Origin: Citrus sinensis
Taxonomy: Eukaryota > Streptophyta > Magnoliopsida > Sapindales > Rutaceae
Direction: 5' to 3'
NCBI RefSeq assembly: GCF_022201045.2
Contig: NC_068563.1
Span: 310,001-374,000 of the forward strand
Length of the DNA: 64,000 nucleotides
The notes below the pieces were generated by a model. It worked only from the letters and a program-made list of their open reading frames with translations. It was not told the origin of the DNA and did not search any database. Shown piece after piece: positions 47,779-59,655 of this stretch. Made by a program: the position numbers and the translations under genes. Positions within the stretch are counted from its first letter, which is position 1. The number at the start of each line of letters is the position of its first letter.

Positions 47779-48478
47779 CTTGGGGTCGGTTTGGAAATAT
47801 TGTAATTTTTAAAATAATTGCTGTTAACTGTGTTGTAAAAATAATCAGCTGCGAAGAGAATCAATTGAGTGTTTTTTAAATTTTATTTTTAAAAGTATTG
47901 TGAGTTTTGAAAACAGTTATGGACATTTGGTAAATTTTACTGTTAAATTATTGAGAGAAAATAAATGACTAAAATGTACATAATGTAAGATAAAATTTAT
48001 TTATATATATAAAAACATATACATATATTTTTAATTGTGTATTATAATAATTTTTTCTAAAAATAAAATTTATAATATATTGATTTTATATTTTTATTTT
48101 TAAAATAATTGATAATTAAATTAATAATATAGTGAAATAAATTTAATAATAATTTGATCGATAAATTAAAATTAATAAATTTATATTGATGAATTATAAT
48201 AAAAATTTATTAAAACATTGATTTTGTTTCTAATTTGAATAAGGATTATTTTGGGTTTAGGTAATAATTTTAACGATATTTAAGGAATTATATTAAAAGA
48301 TAAAATTGATTCTTAAAATTAGAATCTAAAAATTACTTATTTTCTTCTTTTTAAAATCAGCTTTAGCAGGGGTTGATTTTAACAAAAGTAATTTTAATTT
48401 TTTTTATCAAATACTAAAATTAACTTTTAAATTTTACATATCAATTTTAAATCTCCCAAAAACAATCTCAAACAGGCC
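47779..48478. mobile_element. Non-autonomous DNA transposon relic (hAT-like)
   Basis: About 700 bp of AT-rich sequence. The left end GGTCGGTTTGGAAATATTG and the reverse complement of the right end, GGCCTGTTTGAGATTGTTTT, look like diverged inverted ends. GGCCTGTTTGG-type ends are common in plant MITEs. I found no clear target duplication and no coding sequence. Confidence 0.4.
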
Positions 48479-49149
48479 ATACACTCATCTTTTTCAAACA
48501 CAAGTGCAGGGCTTGGATTTTTCATCGACGTCAGGATGAGATGAGACCAATTTTATGTACAATATGCGTTTTTTAAAGAGTAAAACTACTTTATAAATTA
48601 TAATGTAACACCCGTTACAAGTTTTCAAGTTTTACATTCTTACATGTTTGTGTCTAAATATAAAATGGGTATATTATGAAACTTAAGGAGTGTATCGATA
48701 AATTTATGACCATTGTAAATTTGTAATACTGATGCACGACGGTTTTAGTCATCACTTCGTAAAAGAAGTAATATTGCGGTGGTGGGTGTTGCCGTTAATT
48801 TCTTTCTTGTTAATTATGGAATTAAATAATGGGACGATATAAAAAATGAGATAGAGAATTTACATGGTTCATCATGCGGCCTACATCCACTCATATAGAA
48901 AAAAAGTAATTTTTCATTATCGAAAAAAAATTATAATGAATATTAATTTTTTTTTTTTAAGTCCTTTGCTCATATCTCTATAAACATCAAGAGTTCTTTA
49001 TTTATAATACAATCTAAGTATCTTCAGTCTTTGATAACTTCTTAGTATGATCATCTGTATCACTTAATTTAAAGTTTTATTTGATGTCAATGTCAATCTT
49101 TATCAGGAATCAACATTTATCTCCAGCATTTATCTCATTCAGGAGCTTT
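48479..49149. other. AT-rich intergenic sequence
   Basis: No gene. A phrase at about 48855-48895 (TTTACATGGTTCATCATGCGG) is of the kind found in LTR-element remnants, but no boundaries are visible. Confidence 0.3.
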
Positions 49150-50690
49150 TAGGGTCCGTTTGGTACAACTTCTTGAGTAAAAGTTTTAGAAGTAGAGCTG
49201 TTGCAATTAGAGATTTTATAAATAAAGCTTTTGATAAAAAGTTGTTGGGTGTTAGTTGTCAATTAAAAAAGTTCTTTTGAGCCACTAGATTGTTTGGTTC
49301 CACAATATTAAAAGTGTTTTTGTGGAGTCAAATTACCAAAAAAGGATAAGAGAACTTACTTTTAAATTATAAATTTAGACAAATCATGATATTTCTTATC
49401 TAATATCCCCACTTTACATAAAAATTTAAAATAAACTTCAATTAAAATTTAAATAAACCCCATAATTCAAACATGAGGTAATAAACTTTATCAGTAAGCA
49501 CCAAAACTATCAATTAAAAAGTTTAAAATAAACTTTAAAAATCAAAACAAATCTTTACGAACAATGAAAATGTTAACGGTACATAAGAATAGTGGCAATT
49601 TGATCACGTTCTTAGCCCATAATACATATACTGATTTGTGTGGACCACATGACCATGTGAATACATTAAACAATAGTAAAATAAATTAATAAACCTTAAA
49701 AGTAATTGAAAAGTGGTTGTAAAGTGAAGAGAATGAACAATTTAGATAAACATAGCTATAAAGAAAGCATGAGAAAAATCGTGCCTGCTGCTGCTTGCCA
49801 AAAAATGGCGGCAAGTGGAGAAATATTTGTTGTGTAGGATTTTGTATATACACTATGACTTTTTGGAATTAAAGAAATATTGTTAGGGTATTTTTGGAAT
49901 TCTATATGTTTTACAAAAGCTCAAAAAGATCTATTTGTAGAAGTCCAAATTTTGAGCTTCTCTAAGTAGAAGCAAAATGGTCTTTTTAAATCCCAAAAAC
50001 TCTACTAAAAATGCAACCAAATAATTCAATATTTTTTCAATGAGTGACGCTATTGGCACCCCTCTATATTTCTTATGAAACTCCTCTTGTTCTTTATTTA
50101 CAAATTTACCCTTTATATTTAAATTATATAAAAAAAAAACTTATCTAATTAAACCCACCTATGTTTTCTTATTTTTTTCTCCATTATAAACTCATTAAAT
50201 CTATAAATTTTGAAAAACAATGAATTGTCATAGAATAAGAATTTAATCTAAATATAAACAAAGTTTTTGTAGGAGATATAATTTTGTGAAATTTGTTTAC
50301 TTAAGCCAATTTTTTGTTTTAAAGATTCGCACACATGTCTTTATGTATATACCAAAGATATTACCTACTAGGAAAAACAAAGACAAATAGATATAAAAAT
50401 CATAAATTCATGAATGCTATAATCAAGAAGAGATTAAAAGTGGTTTGGAATAGGAGAATGGTGAGAGAGAGCACCTAACAATTTTTTTTTTTTTAAGTAT
50501 CGATGCAGGGGTTTATTAAGAAAGTATAACAAATGAGGGTTATTTTAGGAATTAAGAAGAGTATGTAGAGAAAAATGATTTAAAAAGAATGTTAGAGGTG
50601 TGTCAATAGTCCAACTCTTTTTTCAATATTTTTAGGGTTTGAAAAAGCTCGTTTGGCTAGTAATGGCTAGTAAAGAAGCCCAACCAAACA
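49150..50690. mobile_element. Larger non-autonomous DNA transposon relic enclosing a MITE
   Basis: The left end GGGTCCGTTTGGTACAACTT is partly matched by the reverse complement of sequence near 50690 (GTTTGGTTGGGCTTCTTTAC) and more weakly near 50020. The MITE at 50042-50617 sits inside. No transposase remains. Ends and superfamily are uncertain. Confidence 0.35.
50042..50617. mobile_element. MITE, Mutator-like, copy 2, with clean target duplication
   Basis: About 576 bp. The left end GAGTGACGCTATTGGCACCC and the reverse complement of the right end, GAGTTGGACTATTGACACAC, are inverted ends, both continuing into CTCTA. TTTTTTCAAT flanks both sides (50032-50041 and 50618-50627), a 9-10 bp target duplication as made by Mutator-type transposases. 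Its ends match the MITE at 38127-38575. It lies within an older element. Confidence 0.75.
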
Positions 50691-51010
50691 TACACATAGA
50701 CTCTTCTATTGGGTTTAGAGAGCACTTCTAATTATTGGATCCTAAATGTTAGATGCAACAACTGGGCTTATTTAATTATACTCTCATATAATTGCGCTCT
50801 CGTACAATCGTGCTTATTTGATTCATGTTCTCATCGTGTTTATTTGACTTATTAAGTGCTATCACGATATAGCTAATAGTTATGCTCTCACGCCGTTGTA
50901 CTTAATTGACTTATTAGCTTTGCTTTCATTCTTTCATGTTCTCATTCTTTCCTACTCTTATGTACGAAGCTGTACTTAATTGACTTATTAAGATTTCTAC
51001 TGAGTTTACA

Positions 51011-53929
51011 TGTAACGCCCCAAATTTAATTGGGTTTTCATGGATATTTTTCTTATTGTAATTAGAATTTGATTTGGTTTTATTGTGCCAAGCCATGATT
51101 ATCACTCTTAAGTTAGCAAAAAAAAAAACAAACAAACAAAAGGAAAGTTAGGTCAATAATATTTGATACATATGTATTCACAAGTTCCAAAATCACCATT
51201 CTTTTGGGTTCTTAGTAGTCAAGGCAATGAAAGGAAAACAAAACAAATGCTTGAAGAGGGATAAGAGCAAAAGGGCTTGAGAAAGGGGGGGAAAAAGACC
51301 GAGAGAAGAAGTAAAAAAAGAAAAAGAAAGAAAAGGTTTTAAAAAAGGAGGAGGCAATCGATGATGTCCTTTTTGGTATGTAAGAGTTTCATCTTCGAGT
51401 ATCTTGGACATAAATTTGATGTTGGTAAATATTTTTACTCTCTTCGCTCATGTTTTACAAGTTTTACTAATTTTTACTGTTATGGATGATGGTTTTTGTT
51501 GATTAAGAATGGCTTAAAGAAGAGAGAGGCTGTAAATTGATGAGTTTTTTTTATGATCAGTACTGATTTTAGACAAAGAATCGTGTGTCCTCAATTATTT
51601 TTATCATGAATAATATACATCTCAAGCTTTCTATTGAATTATCATGTGTTTCAAAATTCTAAATATTGAATTTATCATGAATTTTTGAGTTTGGTACACT
51701 TTTCCTGGAAAATTATACTTTTCTTAAGTAGTTCCAATTTGGATAATTTTTTGTTAGTAATGGGCCATTTGAAATTTATGAAACTATTATTATGCATTTA
51801 TTTATTATACGTTTAATTTTAGAATTTAATATGAGGTAAATTAATTATGGAAATTCAGTTAGTATGGCTACTGCGATTTATGAATAGTTTTTCTAGAATT
51901 GATAGGTCTAAAGTACGATATGTTTAAGCATGTTTTTTTATACTTAAAATCAAGTGAAATTTTTATCAAAGGTTCCTTTGCATGTCTAATATGTGCACAT
52001 TTAATTTTATGATTTTTGGGCTCGTATAATAAATGTTGTAGATTTTGAAATTGGCCTTATGCAATCTTGAAAATTGTTTTTTAGAATTGAAGTATCACAT
52101 TATGAATCAGTCTTTATTATGTTTGGAATTATAAATGTTCATGAAATTTTTATCAAAGGTGACCACAAGTTTGAAAATTTTTGAATAAATTTTTTATACA
52201 TGAAATGAAAATTTATTTTAAGCATTTTTTTTTGTGAGATAAGTCTCATATTTCGATCTCTGAATGTCTATTATGTTTCCTGACATAAATTAAAATGGCA
52301 TAATTTTTAGAGCTATATGTAATAATGTAAATAGTAATAAAATTTCAAATTGTTGCCATGTAGTATTAAATATTGAAAAGACAGTTTTGTTCATCTTGAA
52401 ATAAAGTGATTTTTTAATAAATTTATGACACTTTCAATTATGAGGTGTTCGTGTGAAATCCTACATGTTTGAACAGAATCTTTGCAAGGTCTTAGATTTC
52501 TTGTAGTGACATATTATTGGATTAATTTCAGAATGTATAGGGTGATTGAAATTTTAATCATTTAGTTAGTTTGGTATTTTCATATCTAAGAAAGTTGAGA
52601 TATTGAGAAACACTGATAAGTTAGGAATTGATAATGATAATGATATAAATATTATTTCGATGATTATAGGAGGCGGGTGAGCTCATGTTATGATTGAAGT
52701 GTTTATTGCTTTTTACAGATTGAGATAAGTGAATTCATGTATAATATTTATTATATACATATATGTAAATATGTATGAAAAGAATAATGTTGTTCATACG
52801 GATTGGAATTACATATCGGTAAAAAGTTTAATGAAAATGTTTTCTTAAATTTTTTTAAAAATGACTTTAAAATATTTTCTTCCATAAATTGTTTTCCTTA
52901 AAAATATTTATAAAATTTTACCAATTAAATATCTTGTAAGAGCATTTTATTAATCTATATTAACTAATTGATATTGAAAGATTGAAAATTGTATTTAAGG
53001 TTTTGGTTCATTGTCTGTAACTATCGATGCAGATATGACTGAACAGTTAGCTGTATTGTGTGCACTTACTAACATATATTGCAGGCTATAATACCCTGAT
53101 TGAATAATTGGCCAGATCATTGGGATTACATATGATAATTTTTTTGCCAGGTTACCAGGATTACAAGTGATATATTGACTAGTGAGGCTACCGAAAGTAC
53201 AGGTGATACTATGTGACATGAGTAATTATTTTAAACAAAATGATTTATCGAACAAATTTTTATATGATCAAATGATTTTTGGCTAGCAATTGAATGAATG
53301 AAAGATTTTACTATTAAATGATTGTATATTGATAAGGGATTATGTTATGACTTAAGTTTTATCGAATTTATGCAATATATAGTAAAATAGTTATTGTTTT
53401 CTAATTTTATGGTTCTTTATAATGATTATTATGTAATTGTTTGTCTATATGTTTATTTGTTTAAATGATTAATGTAGGTGTTCAATATGATATCGTATTA
53501 ATTTGTACTTGATAGATTATTCCAAATTGCTAAAATATTTTAAGGTCCGAAAAACCTTAAATGCTCATTGTTTAAAGTTCCAAGTCCTTCAATAAATAGT
53601 TATGATATAATAGATAGATATAAGATACTGTTATGCATTAGTTTACTTACCGAGTTGATAACTCACCCCTCGTCTTTAACATTTTGTTGATTGAGTTTAT
53701 AGATGGATGTTTTCGTTGGAGACTTCGATATGTTGTTGTGCTAGGCTTTTTGAATGAGTGAAATTCCATGTAGTCATAAGTGAAAATTTTCTGAAGTTTT
53801 GTCATGGGTCGAATGTCAGGGTCAAATTATGCTTTTTGTTATTTATTACTTTTGAGGTTTGAGCATGATTGCATGGAATGTTTTGTAACATCTCGATTCC
53901 CAATGGCCTCGAGGAGCTAGCGTGTTACA
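51011..53929 (+). mobile_element. Long solo LTR, probably Ty3/gypsy (Tekay/Del-like)
   Basis: About 2.9 kb starting TGTAACGCCCCAAATTT and ending GCGTGTTACA, the short inverted ends usual for long chromovirus LTRs. Near the 3' end ACTTACCGAGTTGATAACTC with CACCCC resembles these LTRs too. Flanking TTACA (51006-51010) and TTGCA (53930-53934) agree at 4 of 5 positions. No internal region, primer site or coding domain is next to it, so it is a solo LTR. The worn duplication suggests it is not recent. Confidence 0.65.
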
Positions 53930-53934
53930 TTGCA

Positions 53935-55838
53935 TGCTTTCATGGTCTCATACTCATATGTTCTCATGCTCGCATTATTTGACTTGTCACATTTCTCCTC
54001 ACAACAATGGGAAAAAGAAAAGTTTCAAGAAACAAGCTCACTCAAGATTCTAATTTCTAACAATATAAAAACACTTATCCAACAAAAAAAAAAAAAAACA
54101 ACTTTTGAATTGCCAAAAAAAAAGCACTTTAAATCTTTCATTCAACTATGCTACACAACCACAATAAATATCAAATATGATTGGATAAGATTGAAATATT
54201 TTATGTCAATTTAACAAATTATTAAAAACTGGCTTGCCAGAAGTGTGTATGTGTGTACGTATGTGTGCGCGTGCGTGTAGCATTTCTATAGTGAGGCCCA
54301 CTTAACAAAGTGAGGATACTATTAAAATACAAAATATATGTATATATATACATTTGAATACATAGGAGACCATATTTTTTTGTTTGTTGATGACTTCCTC
54401 ATTTTAATAGTAAGAATAACAATAATGATGATATTATTATTATTATTATTATAATAATAATAATATCCGACACATCTATGATTATGCATTGATTGCTATA
54501 ATAGAGATACAGCCACTACATAGATGTTAGCTAGTCGCACATTAATGCAAGTACTAAAGTAGTTTAAAAGTGTCTATTGGTAGATTGAAATTTGCTACAG
54601 CAACTTATCTATAGGAATAGTTTTCATGCAGTTATAAAAAAATTTTAATTTCAATATATGTAAGTTATAAGTAAGAATAAATTTTCCATTCTAATAGGTT
54701 ATAATTTTTTTAGATTCCGCCTTAACAAACTTGCCTTTATATAGTAATAATTATTTGAATATTGTAAAAAAAAACGTTGTGTTACATTAAGATGGAATAA
54801 TATATTTTTCTAAAATTGTTTAGAACAATGGTTTATTCTTCAGATTTTTAAGATTATTTTGTATATTCCCGACATTAAATAATTTTATGCACTTTTTTTT
54901 TGAAGCTATGTCTATATATTTTATTAATATTTATATACATTGGATTTGACATGTATGGTGACTATCAATCACATCTAATAACTCAATCAAACATATAATA
55001 TACATGCACGTAATCATGACATGATATCAAATCATATTACCAAACATAAATGCTTCACGGAATACATAATAGTAATAATAATATCCACTCATAGATCCTA
55101 TTTCACATTGAGTTTATTGGGGCTCTTGTGGGTTCTTCGATTATCGAGTTCCTCCTAAAATACAAAATTCAAAAATTAACTATTAAAACTGATATAAAAA
55201 ATTATACATATCATGTAAATTGTAATATAATTGCTCAGACTTCATAAATATATTACCTACTAATTTATTATATATTAATCTAACTGTCCAATACTATTTT
55301 CTGAATTTTTCCTTTTAATTTCTCTTTTTAACTTATTTCTCTCTCTCGGTCTCCTAATTCTTCTTCCCTTCTTTTTTTTTTTCATTTTCCTTTCTTGTTC
55401 TCTTTTCCCCACTCTCGGGCCTCGGCTTCTCCATCTTTTTTTTTTTTTTCTTTCTCTTCTCTGTTCTCCACTTTCTTATTTCTCTTCCATTTCCTTTATT
55501 TGCTCTCGGTGCTCAAACTGATAAAACGAGACAGCTGTCAAAATTTGTATGTAAACATTAACACCGCCCCAAGCAAGCAAGTGGAACGTGCATGTGGCAA
55601 GCAAGAGGTGAAGCCGGCATGCGGAGAAGTGGTGAAGCAGGCAGCTCATATTGCATGCAACAGATAGTTGGCCATTTAATTTACTAAGCACGCGTGGCTT
55701 CTCTTTCCTTTTTTTCTTATTTTTTCAAGCGGTGCGTGACACTCGTGCTCATAGGTTCATAGCTAGCTAGGAGTCAATTCTGTTCTCCCCCTTCCATTTT
55801 ATGTATTCCAAATTTTTTGTCACAAGTCCTAGTGTCAT
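53935..55838. other. AT-rich intergenic sequence
   Basis: Holds a GT/GC-alternating tract at about 54243-54278, an ATT microsatellite with mirrored AAT near 54433-54465, and a T/C-rich stretch at 55320-55500 whose short open frames (55395-55691) have no family resemblance. No gene supported. Confidence 0.4.
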
Positions 55839-55852
55839 AACAATATGATTGA

Positions 55853-56076
55853 ACCAACAAAGTGTTGGCTCCACTAGTAATGGAGTCCCCTTAAGTGACT
55901 TGACTGGATTTACTCCCCAGTTCGAGTCGCAGGAAAGTCGTTTTTGTTGGGAAAACTTGTACCTCCCAGTTCGAGCGGAGACTTCTAGTCTAAGTTGTGG
56001 TACGAACTTAAAGGTACCTCCCACAGTTGAGACCCTCGCCAAAATACCTCGTGGTTAAGACAAAAAAAAAAAAAAA
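55853..56076 (+). mobile_element. SINE with perfect 14-bp target duplication
   Basis: About 224 bp ending in 16 or so A. AACAATATGATTGA flanks both sides (55839-55852 and 56077-56090) exactly. Inside, TGGCTCCACTAGTAATGG could be a box A and CCAGTTCGAGTCGC a box B of RNA polymerase III type, so a tRNA-derived SINE. The perfect duplication argues for a fairly recent insertion. Confidence 0.8.
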
Positions 56077-56103
56077 AACAATATGATTGACAAACCCATG
56101 CCA

Positions 56104-56327
56104 CGCCTCATCATCCTCAGCAGCCCACAAGAAGGTATACTGGAATAAAACGTCATTTTTCTTTCGGTGACTTTACCAAGAAGAAACTACAAATCTGAGG
56201 CAATGCCACCTCAAACGCCTCATCATCCTCAGCAGCCCACAAGAAGGTATACTGGAATAAAACGTCATTTTTCTTTCGGTGACTTTACCAAGAAGAAACT
56301 ACAAATCTGAGGCAATGCCACCTCAAA
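56104..56327. repeat. Perfect tandem duplication, 112-bp unit x2
   Basis: The block beginning CGCCTCATCATCCTCAGCAG and ending AATGCCACCTCAAA occurs twice head-to-tail with no difference I can see. The identity points to a very recent duplication or an assembly artefact. Confidence 0.95.
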
Positions 56328-56788
56328 CTCCACCCAGGCAACTTTTGTTCTCTTTACATATAAGCAGTTGCGGAATACAATGAAACTACAAATTTGAGGA
56401 GGCTGGAAAAAAAAAAATCTACAAAATAAAGAGCCTAAACATAAGTTCTAACAATGCTAGAGATTAATGATGGTGATATTTTTACTCCACAACCTTTGTA
56501 AACATTGTCCGTTATTAAGAAATAATTATAATAATTTTACATTATTTTTAAAAATACAAATAAAGAAGAAGTTTGTATATTTAATCAAATAAAATTACAT
56601 ATTTAAAATCCTAAATACAAGAGTTCATATTCTTTAGCGTAATTTGTTCATTTTATATTATTAGAATAAAACAATCAAACAAAACTTTATTTTAAAGCAA
56701 TCTCGATAAATAAAGAGAACTAAGTTTAAAAATTATAAGAAAGATATAATTGATTAATTGTAAAAACTTTTTTGTTGACTTCTATACA
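56328..56788. other. AT-rich spacer
   Basis: A partial echo of the 112-bp unit (GAAACTACAAATTTGAGGA) follows near 56380. Otherwise no gene or repeat seen. Confidence 0.4.
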
Positions 56789-56894
56789 TTAAATGTTTAG
56801 GGAATGAAATAGGGTGACCAAGATAAATGTGTTTGCTCATACATTATCGTGCTCTCCTCAAAGTAAAAGTGAGCAAATGGTTGAGTAGATCATC

Positions 56895-57270
56895 TCGACC
56901 AGGATGTTGTTTGGTGACCTCGAGCACATCACCTCGACCAAGATGTTATTTGTCACCTCGACCAGAATAATATGTGGTGACCTCGAGCACATCACCTCGA
57001 CCATAATGTTATGGGTCACCTCGACCATAATAATATGTGGTGACCTCGAGCACATCACCTCGACCAGGATGTTATTGGTCGCCTCGACCAGGATGTTATT
57101 GGTCGCCTCGACTAGAATAATATGTGGTGACCTCGAGCACATCACCTCGACCAGGATGTTATGGGTCACCTCGACCATAATAATATGTAGTGACCTCGAG
57201 CACAATAATATGTAGTGACCTCGAGCACATCACCTCGACCAGGATGTTATTGGTCGCCTCGACCAGGAAG
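56895..57270. repeat. Minisatellite, about 63-bp unit built from 21-bp subunits
   Basis: The unit reads roughly CACCTCGACCAGGATGTTAT, then GGTCACCTCGACCATAATAA, then TATGTGGTGACCTCGAGCA. Five or six copies vary, some with an extra or missing subunit. As 63 is divisible by three, several frames on both strands stay open, making false repetitive proteins. Lies in the U3 part of the solo LTR. Confidence 0.9.
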
Positions 57271-57439
57271 TTACCAGGAAGCACGATTCAGTCAAAACAT
57301 TTTCTCCGAAATATTAGGGACCATGTTCTTAGTGGGCTGAAAATTAGTAGTTTTCTTGAGAATTTTAGGGGAGAGGATAAAAATCGCTATAGTTTCCTAT
57401 AAAAACCCTAGGAAGGGGAAAGAAAAGATGAGGGGGGAT

Positions 57440-57440
<1 letters not shown>

Positions 57441-57480
<40 letters not shown>
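57441..57480. repeat. CT microsatellite
   Basis: About 18 repeats of CT just after the LTR TATA box, as part of its leader-like region. Confidence 0.95.
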
Positions 57481-57756
57481 GGCAATTGAACCCATTGGAC
57501 CTTTTTCTCTCTCTACCACTAGGAAATTTCTCTTTCGCTTATGATTTCTTTAAGATTAATTATTCTCAATTATTTTCCTTTAAATTTACTTAAAAGCTTT
57601 TTTGTTTAAAGCAATCATAATTAAGCCACATGAATTGTGGTATAGGTTTTTTCAAGTAAGACCCAAATCGCTGACTTGAGCATCGGAGAGTTCTCGCCGG
57701 AAAAACTTCCGGCGCCTCCTGACTGTTGGTTGTGCTCACAGGCTCACGGGTTATTT

Positions 57757-57951
57757 GCTCATGGATCATCTGCTCATGGATTGTCTGCTCATGGGTTGTC
57801 TGCTCATGGATCATCTGCTCATAGATTGTCTGCTCATGGGTTGTCTGCTCATGAATCGTCTGCTCATGGATCGTTTGCTCATGGATCGTCTGCTCATGAG
57901 TTGTCTGCTCATGGAACATCTGCTCATAGAAAATCTGCTCATGGTGCTAAC
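57757..57951. repeat. Minisatellite, 15-bp unit, 13 copies
   Basis: The unit GCTCATGGATCATCT recurs with substitutions but without length change, first unit at 57757, last at 57937. The period is five codons, giving open frames reading (HEQTI)n on the minus and (SAHGL)n-like on the plus strand. It lies in the 3' part of the solo LTR and is probably not coding. Confidence 0.95.
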
Positions 57952-58041
57952 TAATCAGCGGCTTCCCACCAAACAAATTTAATACTGATGCGGGGATATG
58001 AGATTTAACCAACTCATCCGGATTTCGGCATCAACATTAAA

Positions 58042-59655
58042 AACAATGAAAACTTATTATAATTATTCTCTGAAAGTGAGATGCATTTACAAAAATAGTG
58101 GGTTGAAATTATCCTCACCCAAAGTTCAATTAGAATCGTTCTCTTTTATGGAAATATCCTCACCCACAGTTCAATGCCAACAAGTATTACTGGAGTAGAT
58201 TTTTCTATGATACATCTCAAATTGAGTTCTCCCTCACCAAGATAGATTTTTTTTTTCTTTTCTAGTATTCATCACCATTGTGTAGATCAATACTTGTTCC
58301 ACTAAATTTCTCATTTTATTTAGAAATATCCCATTATAATTTAATATTTTTAAAATAAAATAACTTATTACTTCACTTAATTTTAAAAAAAGAGAGAGAA
58401 AGAGAATATACACACTTATTCCAAGTCCCCAACTCATGCTGGCAGCCATTATTGAGAAGGATCGAAAAGGTCACTTATGGATTGTAAAGTCTCAGGACTC
58501 CACTAAAGTCTCTGTTGCAAAACTTTACGTTATCTAGATAAGTCCCGCCCTTTCAGAAATTCACCATGTTCAATGAACACATTATCCAAATTTTTACGCA
58601 TTTCTATACGATTACATTTGAAATTAAGTACAGCAGTTTTTTTTTTTTTTTTTTTTTCAGCGCTTGAGTAAAGTCAGTCTTTCTCCCAGGCTGAGAGTTT
58701 GACGTCCCTCGAATATTTGAAAGGATTACAAATCTGAGCGGTGCCATATTAGCATTAATGTCAACAGGTCTCAGTATATATATATGATTGTACATATCAA
58801 TTATACTCTCATGTAATATGAGTTGTAATTTGAGTAATAGTCTCATATCATCAAAAAAAAAAAAAAGTACAGCAGTTTTTTTTTTTTTTTTTTTATTTGA
58901 GGGTCATGTCAGTAGGATTAGGATAGGATTATTTTCCTTTTTACAAGTGAAATAATAAATAAGTGTAACTGATATTACACCTCAACATTTTGTTATTAAA
59001 TGTTAAGAGTACAAGTGAAATAATCCATCCACACTCATAAATATTTATAATGTTGAAATTTTAAATCCATGAAAATTTGAACTCATATTACTACCACTCG
59101 ACTCAAATTTTACTTTTTATGAAAGTTACATATGAAGATGAGTAATGATACATCCACAAATTCTTGTACAAACTGATGTGTCATAATAAAATTAATTGAA
59201 TTAAATATATGTTGATCCACATAATTTATTTTTATTATTTTATATTTTCATTCAATCAATAAATTAATACCACATAAATTCGTACAAAAATTTGTGCCTC
59301 TATCATCACTCTATGAAAATATTCCTTTTTTTTTTTTCCTTTCCTTTATTTCCCCTAAATCTAAGAGGATGATTTGATAATACCCATTGTCCTTGATAAG
59401 GTTCAAGCCCAGACAAATATTAACTGCAGGAAGACAAAAGGGAACATCAAAACAGATATAAAAGGAAATCTCAGGATAGCAAACCCTGATAATATATTTG
59501 ATTTTTTTTCCTTTTACGGTAATCTAATGGACAGAATGGTTTAACTCTGGTAAATGGTTAACAAACATCCATAAAGTATGCTATGTAGGTGGATAAAGAG
59601 AAAGAAGCATCAAGCAAATGCACTTGGTAGTTGTTAGCTGACAGCAAAAGGTGTA
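58042..59655. other. Intergenic sequence upstream of the FMO gene
   Basis: AT-rich. Holds the retroposed insert listed separately and long T-runs near 58640, 58880 and 59330. The FMO promoter should lie in the last few hundred bases. Confidence 0.45.
58626..58894 (+). mobile_element. Retroposed sequence with poly(A) and target duplication
   Basis: AAGTACAGCAG followed by a T-run occurs at 58626-58658 and again at 58865-58894, flanking an insert (about 58659-58864) that ends in a run of A. This is the signature of LINE-driven insertion of a transcript. The insert start reads, in one frame, AESLTSLEYLKGLQI, which looks like a leucine-rich repeat as at the end of plant NLR genes. The source, SINE or mRNA fragment, is unproven. 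Confidence 0.55.

Larger units (their letters stand above)
56794..58036 (+). mobile_element. Solo LTR of a Ty3/gypsy element carrying two minisatellites
   Basis: 1243 bp from TGTTTAGGGAATG to CGGCATCAACA, flanked by exact TTAAA copies (56789-56793 and 58037-58041). TATAAAAA at 57398-57405 is followed by a CT tract and then CTGACTTGAGCATCGGAGAG with GCCGG, a motif typical of the U5 of plant gypsy LTRs. U3 holds a 63-bp minisatellite; U5 a 15-bp one. No internal region adjoins. The exact target duplication suggests this is younger than the other two solo LTRs. Its ends resemble those of the LTR at 40153-40883. Confidence 0.85.

Noticed and set aside
53995-54214. 94-codon plus-strand frame just after the long solo LTR
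   Set aside because: Lys- and A-rich with no family resemblance; expected by chance in such AT-rich DNA.
56858-57215. Repetitive proteins on both strands of the 63-bp array
   Set aside because: Explained by a tandem period divisible by three inside a solo LTR; no gene signals around.
57590-57982. Repetitive HEQTI and SAHG-type proteins
   Set aside because: Produced by the 15-bp minisatellite in the LTR; compositionally trivial.
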